NCBI GenBank assembly: GCA_947175285.1
Contig: CAMWMM010000002.1
Location: 1 to 45,434 of the forward strand
DNA: 45,434 bases
Source: an uncultured Lachnospiraceae bacterium
GTDB taxonomy: Bacteria; Bacillota_A; Clostridia; Lachnospirales; Lachnospiraceae
Direction of reading: 5' to 3'
The notes under the pieces are model-generated. The model was given only the letters and a program-made list of their open reading frames with translations. It was not told the origin of the DNA and ran no database searches. Each line of letters starts with the position of its first letter. The stretch's first letter is position 1. The position numbers and the translations under genes are program-made. Shown here piece after piece: positions 16,985 to 25,763 of this stretch.

Positions 16985-17579
16985 GGCGCTCCTCCTTTTC
17001 TTCCCGAATGACCTTTAACACTTTTGCAGGAACGCCTCCAACTACTGTCATGGCAGGAACATCCCGCGTAATCACGGCTCCCGCCGCAACCACCGCCCAG
17101 TCGCCAATCGTTACTCCTGGCAATATCGTTGCGTTAGAGCCAATCCAAACATGAGCGCCAATCTTTATCGGTGCATAATGATTTTTTCTGTTTTTCACCG
17201 GATTCAGGTCATGGTTGATTGTCGCCAATACAACATTATGGCCAATCAGGGTTCCGTCCCCGATTTCAATTCCGCCCTGATCCTGAAAATGGCATCCTGA
17301 ATTGATAAAGACATCTTTCCCAATTGTGATATTTTTACCAAAGTCTGTATAGAACGGAGGGAACAGCCGGAAGGTATCATCAATCTTTTTCCCCGTCAGC
17401 CGCCCCATAATCTCCCGGAGTTCCTCCGGGGTATGGTACTGATTATTCAGTTCCATGCCAATCCGGATTGCCTTCTGACAAACGGCATCAAAAAATTCCC
17501 TCCACTCTGGATTCTGCGCAGCGTTTCCTTCTTCGCCCTGGAACGCTTCCAATATATCTTCTAAAGCCAAAACAAACAT
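16968..17579 (-). CDS. Hexapeptide-repeat O-acetyltransferase (maltose/galactoside type)
   Basis: The product has 203 residues and shows the left-handed beta-helix pattern of the LacA/Maa/NodL group: ITIGKDVFINSGCHFQDQGG, IEIGDGTLIGHNV, IKIGAHVWIGSNATILPGV and IGDWAVVAAGAVITRDV. ATINHDLNP holds the catalytic His. It would transfer acetyl from acetyl-CoA to a sugar hydroxyl. ATG 17579 lies almost on top of a GGAAGGGG site, so TTG 17570 is a possible alternative start. The N-terminal 50 residues differ from the standard Maa leader. It sits between the FMN protein and the aldo-keto reductase. Confidence 0.88.
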   Translation of the reverse strand: MFVLALEDILEAFQGEEGNAAQNPEWREFFDAVCQKAIRIGMELNNQYHTPEELREIMGRLTGKKIDDTFRLFPPFYTDFGKNITIGKDVFINSGCHFQDQGGIEIGDGTLIGHNVVLATINHDLNPVKNRKNHYAPIKIGAHVWIGSNATILPGVTIGDWAVVAAGAVITRDVPAMTVVGGVPAKVLKVIREEKEERHETVD

Positions 17580-17597
17580 CCCCTTCCGTGTTTTTTC

Positions 17598-18128
17598 TTA
17601 TTTCAGCGACCGTCCGAAATCCCTTAACTCATCCAGCTTTTCCCTTGAACCGTTTTCGCTGCCATATGCCGTGAACACACCCATATTTTCCAGTCCAAGA
17701 TAGCCTAGAAAATCTCCTTTAAAAGAAAATAAAGCCCCCTCATACATATCCGGATCACCGGAACTTAAAATCGTTGCAGTCTTTTTCAAACAGGACGGTC
17801 CGACAGGATACGCGGCAGAATAAAAGCGGTCAATTACACATTTCAACTGCCCCGATATGCCATGATAGTAAATAGGGGACGCAATCACTAACATTTTTGT
17901 ATTTTCAAGCAGCTTATAAACCTCTTGCATATCATCTTTCTGTATGCAGACACCCATTCTCTTTGTATGGCAGTATTCGCAAGCCATGCATCCTCCAATC
18001 TTCATTTTGCAGATATCTGCTACTTCTACATTATGTCCTACAGATACAGCGCCCTCCCGAAAGGCGTCAGCCATCTGTCTTGTATTTCCCCTTGGACGCG
18101 GACTTCCATTCAGAACTAAAATATTCAT
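17598..18128 (-). CDS. NADPH-dependent FMN reductase / iron-sulfur flavoprotein-like
   Basis: The product has 176 residues. MNILVLNGSPRPRGNTRQM is the FMN phosphate loop. GGCMACEYC with a following GVC forms the compact cysteine motif seen in iron-sulfur flavoproteins, and VIASPIYYHGISGQLK is the typical flavin loop. It is the first gene of the minus-strand redox cluster, starts after AGGAGG, and is divergent from the LysR gene, whose putative operator lies between them. It probably reduces FMN or small oxidised substrates with NAD(P)H. Confidence 0.88.
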   Translation of the reverse strand: MNILVLNGSPRPRGNTRQMADAFREGAVSVGHNVEVADICKMKIGGCMACEYCHTKRMGVCIQKDDMQEVYKLLENTKMLVIASPIYYHGISGQLKCVIDRFYSAAYPVGPSCLKKTATILSSGDPDMYEGALFSFKGDFLGYLGLENMGVFTAYGSENGSREKLDELRDFGRSLK

Positions 18129-18236
18129 ACCATTTCCTCCTGACCTATGATAGAAACTGTTTCACATTTTCTATTATCTAAGTTCTATTGTAATTCACCA
18201 TAAACATAATATCAAATACATATATAGAATGGCGTT

Positions 18237-18255
18237 CCATACTTGAAAAGTATGG
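18237..18255. promoter_or_regulatory. LysR-type operator candidate
   Basis: CCATACTT-GAA-AAGTATGG is an 8-bp perfect dyad in the divergent 176-bp gap. It contains ATAC-N7-GTAT (18239-18253), a classic T-N11-A LysR box. Its position suggests autoregulation plus control of the redox operon. A short T-rich run follows, so a weak terminator is a less likely reading. Confidence 0.7.
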
Positions 18256-18304
18256 TTCTTTTTGTTATTGTAAAGATAACGACATTATCAGGGAGGTTTT
18301 ACAC

Positions 18305-19180
18305 TTGGACATTCGGGTATTACAGTATTTCCTTGCAGTTGTAAGGGAAGAAAGCATAACAAAGGCAGCGGAAGCCCTGCGCATGACGCAGCCGCCGCTT
18401 TCTAGACAGTTAAAGGATTTGGAAGAAGAATTAGGAAAACAGCTTCTCATTCGCGGAAGCAAAAAAGTCACCCTGACCGAGGACGGAATGCTGCTCCGGA
18501 AACGTGCGGAAGAATTAGTTGATTTAATGGAAAAGACAAAGGCAGAACTGGCATCTTCCAATGAGAACATAAGCGGCGATATTTATATCGGCTGCGGAGA
18601 AACGGAAAGTATTTCCTATTTAGCACAGGCAGCTTGTGATCTGCAGAAAAAGCACCCTCTCATTCATTATCACATTTATAGCGGCGATGCAGAACGTGTC
18701 ATGGAAAAACTGGATAAAGGGCTAATTGATTTCGGGTTATTGGTTGGAGCCGCGGACATCAGCAAGTATGATCACCTCAAACTTCCCCAAAAAGATGTAT
18801 GGGGTGTCCTGATGCGCAAAGACAGTCCGTTAGCAGGAAAGGAAACGGTCTGCGCAGAGGATTTATGGGATAAGCCTTTAATCGTATCCCATCAGACCTC
18901 AAACAATACGGAAATGTTCCACTGGTTAAAGACGGATATTTCCAGGCTCAATATTGTTGCAACATATGATCTGATCTATAACGCCGCACAATTTGTCAAA
19001 AGGGGCTTTGGATATGTGATCGCCTTGGACAGACTGATCAACACGACAGGGGACAGCAATTTATGTTTTAAACCGCTTTCCCCCGCATTAGAAGCAGAAC
19101 TTTGTATTGTTTGGAAAAAGTATCAGGTTCTTTCAAGAGCCTCCAGTGCATTTCTTCAACAATTGAAAACAGATACATAA
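18305..19180 (+). CDS. LysR-family transcriptional regulator
   Basis: The product has 291 residues. The N-terminal winged helix-turn-helix reads VLQYFLAVVREESITKAAEA and MTQPPLSRQLKDLEEELG, the most conserved LysR segment. The remaining two-lobed part (about 90-291) is the effector-binding domain. The start is TTG 18305, placed by AGGGAGG upstream and by the standard DIRVLQYF beginning. It is divergent from the flavoprotein, acetyltransferase, reductase and flavodoxin cluster and most likely activates it; the inducer is unknown. Confidence 0.95.
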   Translation: MDIRVLQYFLAVVREESITKAAEALRMTQPPLSRQLKDLEEELGKQLLIRGSKKVTLTEDGMLLRKRAEELVDLMEKTKAELASSNENISGDIYIGCGETESISYLAQAACDLQKKHPLIHYHIYSGDAERVMEKLDKGLIDFGLLVGAADISKYDHLKLPQKDVWGVLMRKDSPLAGKETVCAEDLWDKPLIVSHQTSNNTEMFHWLKTDISRLNIVATYDLIYNAAQFVKRGFGYVIALDRLINTTGDSNLCFKPLSPALEAELCIVWKKYQVLSRASSAFLQQLKTDT

Positions 19181-19185
19181 AAATG

Positions 19186-19542
19186 TTACCTACACAATGC
19201 ACGAAAGTAATCCTTTTTCTTTAGTATTTCCTCCTGTCTGTCTTTAGAAAATGTTCGAAATATTTCATCGTACTCCAGTGCTTCAAACGGCGTTCCCAAT
19301 ACAGGCGTTAAAACTTCATGTTCATACCATTTCTGCCAAAGTTCTTCAAATAGCTTCGAACTGTCTGAATATATCGCAGCAGAATCAAAGTTTTCACCCT
19401 CATTGAACCATTGTAGACGGACAAAACCGAACCTTCCGGCATCTGCTACCATCACATCCGTCTGCTCATACAGTTCATTGAAAGCATCTGCTACTTTTTG
19501 GCATCTTACCCGCTGTTCCTCCGTAATATATGTTTCTGCCAT
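19186..19542 (-). CDS. Hypothetical acidic protein, 118 residues
   Basis: A soluble protein starting after a good TTAGGAGGATC site. It has no membrane segment or known motif. It is rich in aromatic and acidic residues (FVRLQWFNEGENFDSAA, LFEELWQKWYEHEVLTP) and looks like a small folded domain. It lies convergent with the LysR gene, only 5 bp apart, and has no operon partner. Function unknown. Confidence 0.65.
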   Translation of the reverse strand: MAETYITEEQRVRCQKVADAFNELYEQTDVMVADAGRFGFVRLQWFNEGENFDSAAIYSDSSKLFEELWQKWYEHEVLTPVLGTPFEALEYDEIFRTFSKDRQEEILKKKDYFRALCR

Positions 19543-19690
19543 AAATGATCCTCCTAACCACTTCTGAACAATATTTCAAAATTATTTGTTTCCCTTTTAA
19601 CAGTAAATCGTGCAGAGTCCAATATATAGCACGTTTATGTGGGGCATTGCAAAAAACATTCACTTTTATACGACTAATTACACATAAATA

Positions 19691-19924
19691 TTATACTAAA
19701 TAGTCTCTCAGCTTCTCGACAACTTTTTCTGCATCTTCCCTATCCTTGTGGATACGGAGTTCAACGGGTTGTGATAAGTTAATCGTAAAAATTCCCACAA
19801 TGGACTTCGCATTAATGACATATCGACCACAAATTATATCCATGTCTGCATCTAACTTTGATACAATGCTTGTAAACTTCTTTGCGCGGTCAATCGAATT
19901 TATTAATATTTTTACCGTAAACAA
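19691..19924 (-). CDS. HPr-like protein without the phospho-histidine
   Basis: The product has 77 residues. NAKSIVGIFTINLSQPVELRI matches the regulatory Ser and following strand of HPr, the phosphocarrier of sugar phosphotransferase systems, and the C-terminal helix (DREDAEKVVEKLRDYL) also fits. The segment where HPr carries its catalytic His reads SIDRAKKFTSIV, so phosphotransfer from enzyme I is not possible; a regulatory role through the Ser is an inference. TTG 19924 is placed by AGGAGG. It lies 65 bp downstream of the alpha-galactosidase stop on the same strand. Confidence 0.75.
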   Translation of the reverse strand: MFTVKILINSIDRAKKFTSIVSKLDADMDIICGRYVINAKSIVGIFTINLSQPVELRIHKDREDAEKVVEKLRDYLV

Positions 19925-19988
19925 GATTCCTCCTAATTTGACAAAATTATTTTGTATTATGTATCATTGCATTCCATTCCATATTCTC

Positions 19989-22262
19989 CTATGAGGAAGT
20001 TTCAACAATATGTATCTGCCATGCCTGAAATCCCTGTGTCACATCTGGAATTACCAGACCACATTGCTGCAACGCCAAACCGGTAATCTTTTCCCCTTCC
20101 TTATATCCATAGGGCAGATTCTTCATAAACCATTCTCTTGCCTGATCTGGCAGTGATTCCATGCCATCCGTATTTAGGTGTATCTGATAATTTGCATTTG
20201 CCTTCAGGCCATATACCTTCACGATAACGGGCGCAGCATTTGCCATCACATGATGATATACCACGCTTACCAAAGCCTCCCGTCCCTCTGGATCTGCCAT
20301 TTCCCATGCAGTACACTGCTCATCAGAAGGGGACAGCAGCCGGTAATACTCACCATACTGAATCAGATCATAATATTCCTTGAAGGTTTCAATCTGTCGC
20401 CGAACTTGCTCTTTTTCTTCTTTAGTCAGCTTTGTGACATCCAGCTCATAGCCAAAAGTTCCCGCCATTGCCACACAACCTCTTGTTGAAAAAGGTGTGA
20501 TACGGCAGGTTTGATGATTGGGCACTGCAGAAACATGTGCCCCCATAGTGGACACAGGGTAACAGAAAGAAGTACCATACTGTATCCCGAGTCTGGCTAT
20601 CGCATCAGTATTGTCACTGCACCAAATCTGCGGCGTGTAATACAGCATGCCTGTATCAAACCGTCCGCCTCCGCCACTGCAGCCCTCAAACAGAATATGA
20701 GGAAACTTTGTAGTCAATATCTCTAGTACACGATAAAGTCCAAGCACATACCGGTGGGCAAATTCCCCCTGCCCCTGTGCATCAAGTGCCTTGCTGTATT
20801 TGTCACACACGCTTCTGTTAAAATCCCATTTCACATAAGTAATCGGTGTATCTGCAAAAATAGCTGACATGCGGTCTATGATATGGTCCTGTACATCTTC
20901 CCGCGAAAAATCAAGAATCAACTGGTTTCTGCTAAGTATCGGCTTTCTCCCCGGTATCGCCACAGCCCAATCAGGATGTTCACGGTACAGATCGCTGTCT
21001 TCTGAAATGCACTCCGGCTCGAACCAGAGACCAAACTGCAAGCCACATTCCACAATCCTCTCAGCCAGTTCTTTTAGCGTACATCCCAGTTTCTTCTCAT
21101 TGGGGAACCAGTCGCCAAGACCTGAATTGTCATCATCACGCTTTCCAAACCAACCATCGTCAAGCACAAAAAGTTCTACCCCTAAATCTACAGCATCCTT
21201 TGCAATTGCAACTAATTTTTCCCCTGTAAAATTGAAATACGTCGCTTCCCAGTTATTGATCAAAACCGGGCGCCGATTCTCCTTCCACTCTCCACGACAG
21301 ATATTCTTCCGTATGGTCTTATGCAGGTTTCTGCTGACCGCACCAAATCCGTGTGCGCTGTAAGTCATCATGACCTCCGGTGTGTCAAATGCTTCACCTG
21401 GCCGTAGATTCCACGCAAAATTATCCGGATGGATGCCACAGATCAGTCTGGTCTGATCTACCTGGTCTTTTTCAGCCTCCATCTGAAATTCCCCGCTATA
21501 AAGAAATGAAAATGCATAGCATCCGCCCTTCTCCTCATCTGTATTTTTCTCACTGACAAGTACAAATGGATTGTAATGATGGCTTGAAGTGCCGCGCACG
21601 CTTCCTATAGAATGTATGCCGTGGTCAAGCTCACTTCTCTGCACGGTCCTTTCCTTAACGTGTCCACCATAAAATGTTATCCAGTCATATTCGCCATTGA
21701 TCCAGTCCAGATTCATACTGGCGGCCTTCTGTAATACAATATTTTTGTCCCCCTGATTCATAATCTTTACTGCACGGGTAATGATATCATTCTCTTCCAG
21801 GACACCGTACAACAGATGCACTTCCACCTTTGAATACGAATCTTCCAGAATGATTTCCAACGTGTCCGCAGTCCCGTCCTCCGCATAAACAGCTGGCAGA
21901 TTCGGTATGGAATACTTCCCCTTATGAATGTTATAACCCCTGTAACAAAGAACTGATGCCAGGCTCCCATCTTCATTCTGTATTTTTAATGCACTGATAC
22001 GGAAATCGCCTGTCCCAAAACAGCTGTACTCTTGTGGAAGGATATCCAAAGAATATGCCCTGTTTTCTTTTCCCAGCTCATAAGGATTACCCGAAAATCC
22101 TCTGTCCCTGATGTACACTACATAGGATTTATCGCTGTCATCTGACCTTTCCCCGTAATAAACATGGAGAAAGGTACCCTGGACATCTGCTTTCATCTGA
22201 TATGTTGTATTTTTTGTGTGTAAAGTAAATATCTTCTCTTTCTCATCTACTATGATAGACAT
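19989..22262 (-). CDS. Alpha-galactosidase, GH36
   Basis: The product has 757 residues, the normal length for bacterial GH36 enzymes, with no signal peptide. The catalytic nucleophile is Asp480 in YVKWDFNRSV and the acid/base is Asp550 in WCSDNTDAIAR; the intervening FEGCSGGGGRFD loop and the ELFVLDDGWFG strand are family hallmarks. It hydrolyses terminal alpha-1,6-galactose from raffinose, stachyose or melibiose in the cytoplasm. The ATG is 2 nt after the stop of the upstream binding protein, so it is the last enzyme gene of the sugar-import operon. Confidence 0.96.
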   Translation of the reverse strand: MSIIVDEKEKIFTLHTKNTTYQMKADVQGTFLHVYYGERSDDSDKSYVVYIRDRGFSGNPYELGKENRAYSLDILPQEYSCFGTGDFRISALKIQNEDGSLASVLCYRGYNIHKGKYSIPNLPAVYAEDGTADTLEIILEDSYSKVEVHLLYGVLEENDIITRAVKIMNQGDKNIVLQKAASMNLDWINGEYDWITFYGGHVKERTVQRSELDHGIHSIGSVRGTSSHHYNPFVLVSEKNTDEEKGGCYAFSFLYSGEFQMEAEKDQVDQTRLICGIHPDNFAWNLRPGEAFDTPEVMMTYSAHGFGAVSRNLHKTIRKNICRGEWKENRRPVLINNWEATYFNFTGEKLVAIAKDAVDLGVELFVLDDGWFGKRDDDNSGLGDWFPNEKKLGCTLKELAERIVECGLQFGLWFEPECISEDSDLYREHPDWAVAIPGRKPILSRNQLILDFSREDVQDHIIDRMSAIFADTPITYVKWDFNRSVCDKYSKALDAQGQGEFAHRYVLGLYRVLEILTTKFPHILFEGCSGGGGRFDTGMLYYTPQIWCSDNTDAIARLGIQYGTSFCYPVSTMGAHVSAVPNHQTCRITPFSTRGCVAMAGTFGYELDVTKLTKEEKEQVRRQIETFKEYYDLIQYGEYYRLLSPSDEQCTAWEMADPEGREALVSVVYHHVMANAAPVIVKVYGLKANANYQIHLNTDGMESLPDQAREWFMKNLPYGYKEGEKITGLALQQCGLVIPDVTQGFQAWQIHIVETSS

Positions 22263-22264
22263 GA

Positions 22265-23827
22265 TTATTTTCCTCCATACATCTCATTTACTTCTATAGT
22301 GGCCTGATCCCCACCTGCATCTTTCCACTGTTGTACTAAAACATCAAAATAATTTAAATCTTCTTCTCCAAGAATGATTTTTGTGAAACCTTCATTTAAG
22401 ATACTTTCCAGCAGATCCCCTCGTTCTAAATTTGTAGGGGTACTGATTCCCCATACCTCATTACGAACATAAGCTTCCTGCTCTAATAACTCCACCGCAA
22501 TGCCATAAGCTGACTTTTCATTTCCCTGTTGAAGCCAGTCCCCAATATTATCAGGATTCTTCTCCGTCTTCCATCTAATGCAGCTATAATATTTTACAGC
22601 ATCCTTGCCCAATTCTGTAACATCCGCATTCCCGCCTTCTGCAAGTGCAGTTTTCACTCTCTGAAACTGATTATAGTCCGTCTGAGGATTAATTACAGTA
22701 AATGCATAAGGGATATTTGTATAAGAATGGTCAAACAGGGAACTGATAAACTCCGGCGATTCTGTTTCCGCTGCCTCATCCATCATATATACATAAAAAT
22801 TGATCAGTTCCATGACTGCCTCTGGGTGCTCACAATTTTTGTTGATTACAATATATCCCCTATTCCCGGAACTGATATTCTGGTAAACATTTTTGGAATT
22901 GGCAGAGGGAATTGGATAAGGTTCAAAAAAAGCATTTTCCCCCTGTTTTCTAATAACATCAGGCATTGGGTCATAACCCATCCATTGTGCCATAGGACAA
23001 ACTCCGGTTTTTCCTTCCACCACATCCTGAAACATCTTACGCGAATCATAAATAGGAAAATCTAGATTAATGATCCCCTGCTCATACCATTCTGCATATA
23101 CTTCCAGCACTTCTTTCATTTCTGGCTGTACAGAACCATAACCTATGGTTCCGTCCGCAAGCCTGATCCAGATTCCTGGATTGGCTCCCCACGCCGGAGC
23201 CAGCCGTTTCATACATTCCAGTGAACTGTCTTCCGTTATTGGATATCCGCCAAAGACTTCCGCAAATTCCTGTGCAATCGCCACTACATCATCCATTGTT
23301 TCCGGATCACTGGCCTGTATCTTTTCCTTCCAATCCTTACGGATCCATATATATTGAAACTGGTCAATGATTCCATAATTCAGCTGTGGGATTCCCCACA
23401 GCTGTTCGTCTTTCCATGCCGTCTGAAAAGTATAATTGTCATATGCCATGTACCCTTTTAATGTATCAGAAGCATACTGCTCAAAAGTATCTGTCAGATC
23501 CATGATCAACCCCATCTCCTGCAGTCTGCTGAATTGTACCTCGTTTACCTGAAAAACATCAGGAAGCTCGCCATCAGTAATAGATATATCCAGCTTTGTG
23601 GTATAATCATTGGAAACCCACAAGTTTCTTACTGAAATGTGAAAGCGCTCTTCAAATGCCCTATACCATGTATTGTCATCATAGGTATCACCATTCTGAA
23701 ACTGTGTACCTACATTTTCCATCACTACAGTAGTCAGGATAATATTGTCTTCCTCATATTTTCCCGCATTACATGCAACCAAGGATACCATCAAAATACT
23801 CAGGAATAAAACACTTATTTTTTTCAT
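22265..23827 (-). CDS. Sugar ABC transporter substrate-binding lipoprotein (second paralog)
   Basis: The product has 520 residues from ATG 23827, which suits the AAGGAG site better than the GTG 9 nt earlier. The signal MKKISVLFLSILMVSLVAC ends in a lipobox. The body is a family-1 type extracellular solute-binding protein of the YtcQ/LplA kind. It is clearly paralogous to the 25764-27413 protein: both share FQNGDTYDDNTWYRA, LWVSNDY, YGIIDQFQY and WKDAGGDQ. It captures oligosaccharides for the two permeases. Two paralogous receptors in one operon suggest differing ligands. Confidence 0.92.
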   Translation of the reverse strand: MKKISVLFLSILMVSLVACNAGKYEEDNIILTTVVMENVGTQFQNGDTYDDNTWYRAFEERFHISVRNLWVSNDYTTKLDISITDGELPDVFQVNEVQFSRLQEMGLIMDLTDTFEQYASDTLKGYMAYDNYTFQTAWKDEQLWGIPQLNYGIIDQFQYIWIRKDWKEKIQASDPETMDDVVAIAQEFAEVFGGYPITEDSSLECMKRLAPAWGANPGIWIRLADGTIGYGSVQPEMKEVLEVYAEWYEQGIINLDFPIYDSRKMFQDVVEGKTGVCPMAQWMGYDPMPDVIRKQGENAFFEPYPIPSANSKNVYQNISSGNRGYIVINKNCEHPEAVMELINFYVYMMDEAAETESPEFISSLFDHSYTNIPYAFTVINPQTDYNQFQRVKTALAEGGNADVTELGKDAVKYYSCIRWKTEKNPDNIGDWLQQGNEKSAYGIAVELLEQEAYVRNEVWGISTPTNLERGDLLESILNEGFTKIILGEEDLNYFDVLVQQWKDAGGDQATIEVNEMYGGK

Positions 23828-23933
23828 CACCGGCACTCCTTTTATTGTAGAAACTACTACCCAGTCTATCTTGAATATCTATGTATATATTACATAATAT
23901 ATCCGTTTTAGTAAACTACTATCAAGGAGATTC

Positions 23934-24818
23934 TTAGCCCTTTACACTTCCCAAAACCAATCCTTTGGTAAAATATTTCTGAAGGAACGGATACACCAGC
24001 ATGATCGGCAGGGCGCCCAAAAACATCTGCGCCGCACGGCCTGTTCTTGCATTCATCATGGACAGCAGCGCCTTAATGTCGTGGGTGCTGTCACCCATCA
24101 GCAGCGTCTCAAAATTTTTTAACAGAGACTGCATATAGGTCTGCAGCGGATATTTTGAGGTATCGCTCATATAGATCATGCCGCTAAACCAGTCATTCCA
24201 ATGTCCTACCATACAGAACAGACCTACAGTAGCCAACGATGGCTTTAAAAGAGGCAGGATAATCTTTACCAATATCTGAAAAGGATTTGCACCATCAATA
24301 GATGCTGCCTCCTCCAATTCTTCCGGAAGTCCCCGGATAAAGTTCATCAAAATGATCATATTCGATACCGGAAGTGCGCCCGGCAGGACCAGCGACCAGA
24401 TGGTATTTCTTAACCCAAGGCTGGACACAAGCAGGTATGTAGGGATCATGCCACCCCCTATCAGCATGGTCGTGACAAAAAATACCACATAAAATCCCCT
24501 GCCATATAATTCCCCTTTTGGTCTGGATAACGGATAAGCTGTCAGAACTGCCAGTGTCAGATTCAGTAATGTACCCAAAATAACCCGCTCAAAGGACACG
24601 AGCATCGCGCGGAAGAACCTGCCATCCTCCAATAAATATTTATAAGAGGCGAGCGTAAAATCAACGGGTAAAAATCCTACATTTCCTGCCGACACTGCCG
24701 TGCTGCCACTGAAAGAGACTGCCAGAAGATTTACAAATGGAAGGACACAAGTCAGACATACAAGGCCAAGAAAAACAGCCAATACGATATCAAAGAGACA
24801 AATTTTTTTCTTCTCCAT
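23934..24818 (-). CDS. Sugar ABC transporter permease, LplC/YtcP type
   Basis: The product has 294 residues and six predicted membrane segments, starting after AAGGAGGAA. EEAASIDGANPFQILVKI carries the EAA loop that contacts the ATPase. The C-terminus (FLQKYFTKGLVLGSVKG) is that of carbohydrate-uptake family-1 permeases of the MalG/LplC kind. No ATPase gene lies in the window, so a shared MsmX-type ATPase encoded elsewhere probably powers the system, as is usual for this family in Firmicutes. Confidence 0.94.
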   Translation of the reverse strand: MEKKKICLFDIVLAVFLGLVCLTCVLPFVNLLAVSFSGSTAVSAGNVGFLPVDFTLASYKYLLEDGRFFRAMLVSFERVILGTLLNLTLAVLTAYPLSRPKGELYGRGFYVVFFVTTMLIGGGMIPTYLLVSSLGLRNTIWSLVLPGALPVSNMIILMNFIRGLPEELEEAASIDGANPFQILVKIILPLLKPSLATVGLFCMVGHWNDWFSGMIYMSDTSKYPLQTYMQSLLKNFETLLMGDSTHDIKALLSMMNARTGRAAQMFLGALPIMLVYPFLQKYFTKGLVLGSVKG

Positions 24819-24832
24819 AATCCATTTCCTCC

Positions 24833-25741
24833 TTACAAAATCCTATATCCGGCAACTTTATCCGCAATAATATAAGAAGCGATCACCAAAACACAGGACA
24901 CAAGTGACTTAAACAAACCTACGGCAGCACCGATAGAATACTGTGCCTGCTGGATACCAAGACGATATACATAGGTATCAATAATATCACCCGTAGAATA
25001 TACTACCGGGGCATACAAGTTATAAACCTGGTCAAATCCTGCATTCAACACCCCTCCAGGTGCCAGCACCAACATTAAAACAACTGTAGGCTTCAACAAT
25101 GGAACAGTAATAAAGCGTATTTTCTGCCATCTGGTGGCACCGTCCAATGTTGCGGATTCATAGAGTCCCGGGTCAATTCCCGTAAGCGCTGCCAGATATA
25201 CAATCGTACCATATCCAAATCCCTTCCAGATGTCACTGATGATCATCGTCCATGGAAATATCTTAGGATCTCCCAAAAACGAAACAGGGTCAATTCCAAA
25301 TTTCCCAAGAAAGCCATTGATCATACCATCCGTACCCAAAATTTCAATCATGACACCAGCCATAATAATCCATGACAGGAAATTGGGAATATAAATCAGC
25401 GTCTGATAAACCCTTTTTAACTTGTCAGAAACCATTTCATTGAGCAGCACCGCAAAAGTGACGGGAACCGCAATTCCCAAAAGCAGCTTGAACACTGCTA
25501 TGTATAATGTATTCCATATGGTCTGTATAAAAGCGGGCTGTTTAAACAGAAATTCGAAATTCTTAAATCCCACCCAAGGGGAGGAAAAACCCATCCCCAC
25601 ATTATAATCCTGAAATGCGATAATGACTCCATACAATGGAATGTAACAAAAGATAAAAGTCACAATGACACCAGGCAGGAGCATCAAATGATACATGCCC
25701 TGATTTTTCAATTTTGTTCTGGATTTTTTCTTTTTCTGCAT
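24833..25741 (-). CDS. Sugar ABC transporter permease, LplB/YteP type
   Basis: The product has 302 residues, taking ATG 25741 (MQKKKKSRTK), which has GGGG upstream; an earlier in-frame ATG at 25786 would overlap the binding-protein gene. There are six membrane segments, beginning HLMLLPGVIVTFIFCYIP. ESATLDGATRWQKIRFITVP is the EAA loop. It pairs with the LplC-type permease 14 nt downstream and forms the channel of the importer. Confidence 0.94.
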   Translation of the reverse strand: MQKKKKSRTKLKNQGMYHLMLLPGVIVTFIFCYIPLYGVIIAFQDYNVGMGFSSPWVGFKNFEFLFKQPAFIQTIWNTLYIAVFKLLLGIAVPVTFAVLLNEMVSDKLKRVYQTLIYIPNFLSWIIMAGVMIEILGTDGMINGFLGKFGIDPVSFLGDPKIFPWTMIISDIWKGFGYGTIVYLAALTGIDPGLYESATLDGATRWQKIRFITVPLLKPTVVLMLVLAPGGVLNAGFDQVYNLYAPVVYSTGDIIDTYVYRLGIQQAQYSIGAAVGLFKSLVSCVLVIASYIIADKVAGYRIL

Positions 25742-25763
25742 AATCCATTTCCCCTTCCAAAAA

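Noticed and set aside
23640..23654. Catabolite-response (cre) site TGAAAGCGCTCTTCA
   Set aside because: It lies deep inside the binding-protein coding region and its right half departs from the consensus.
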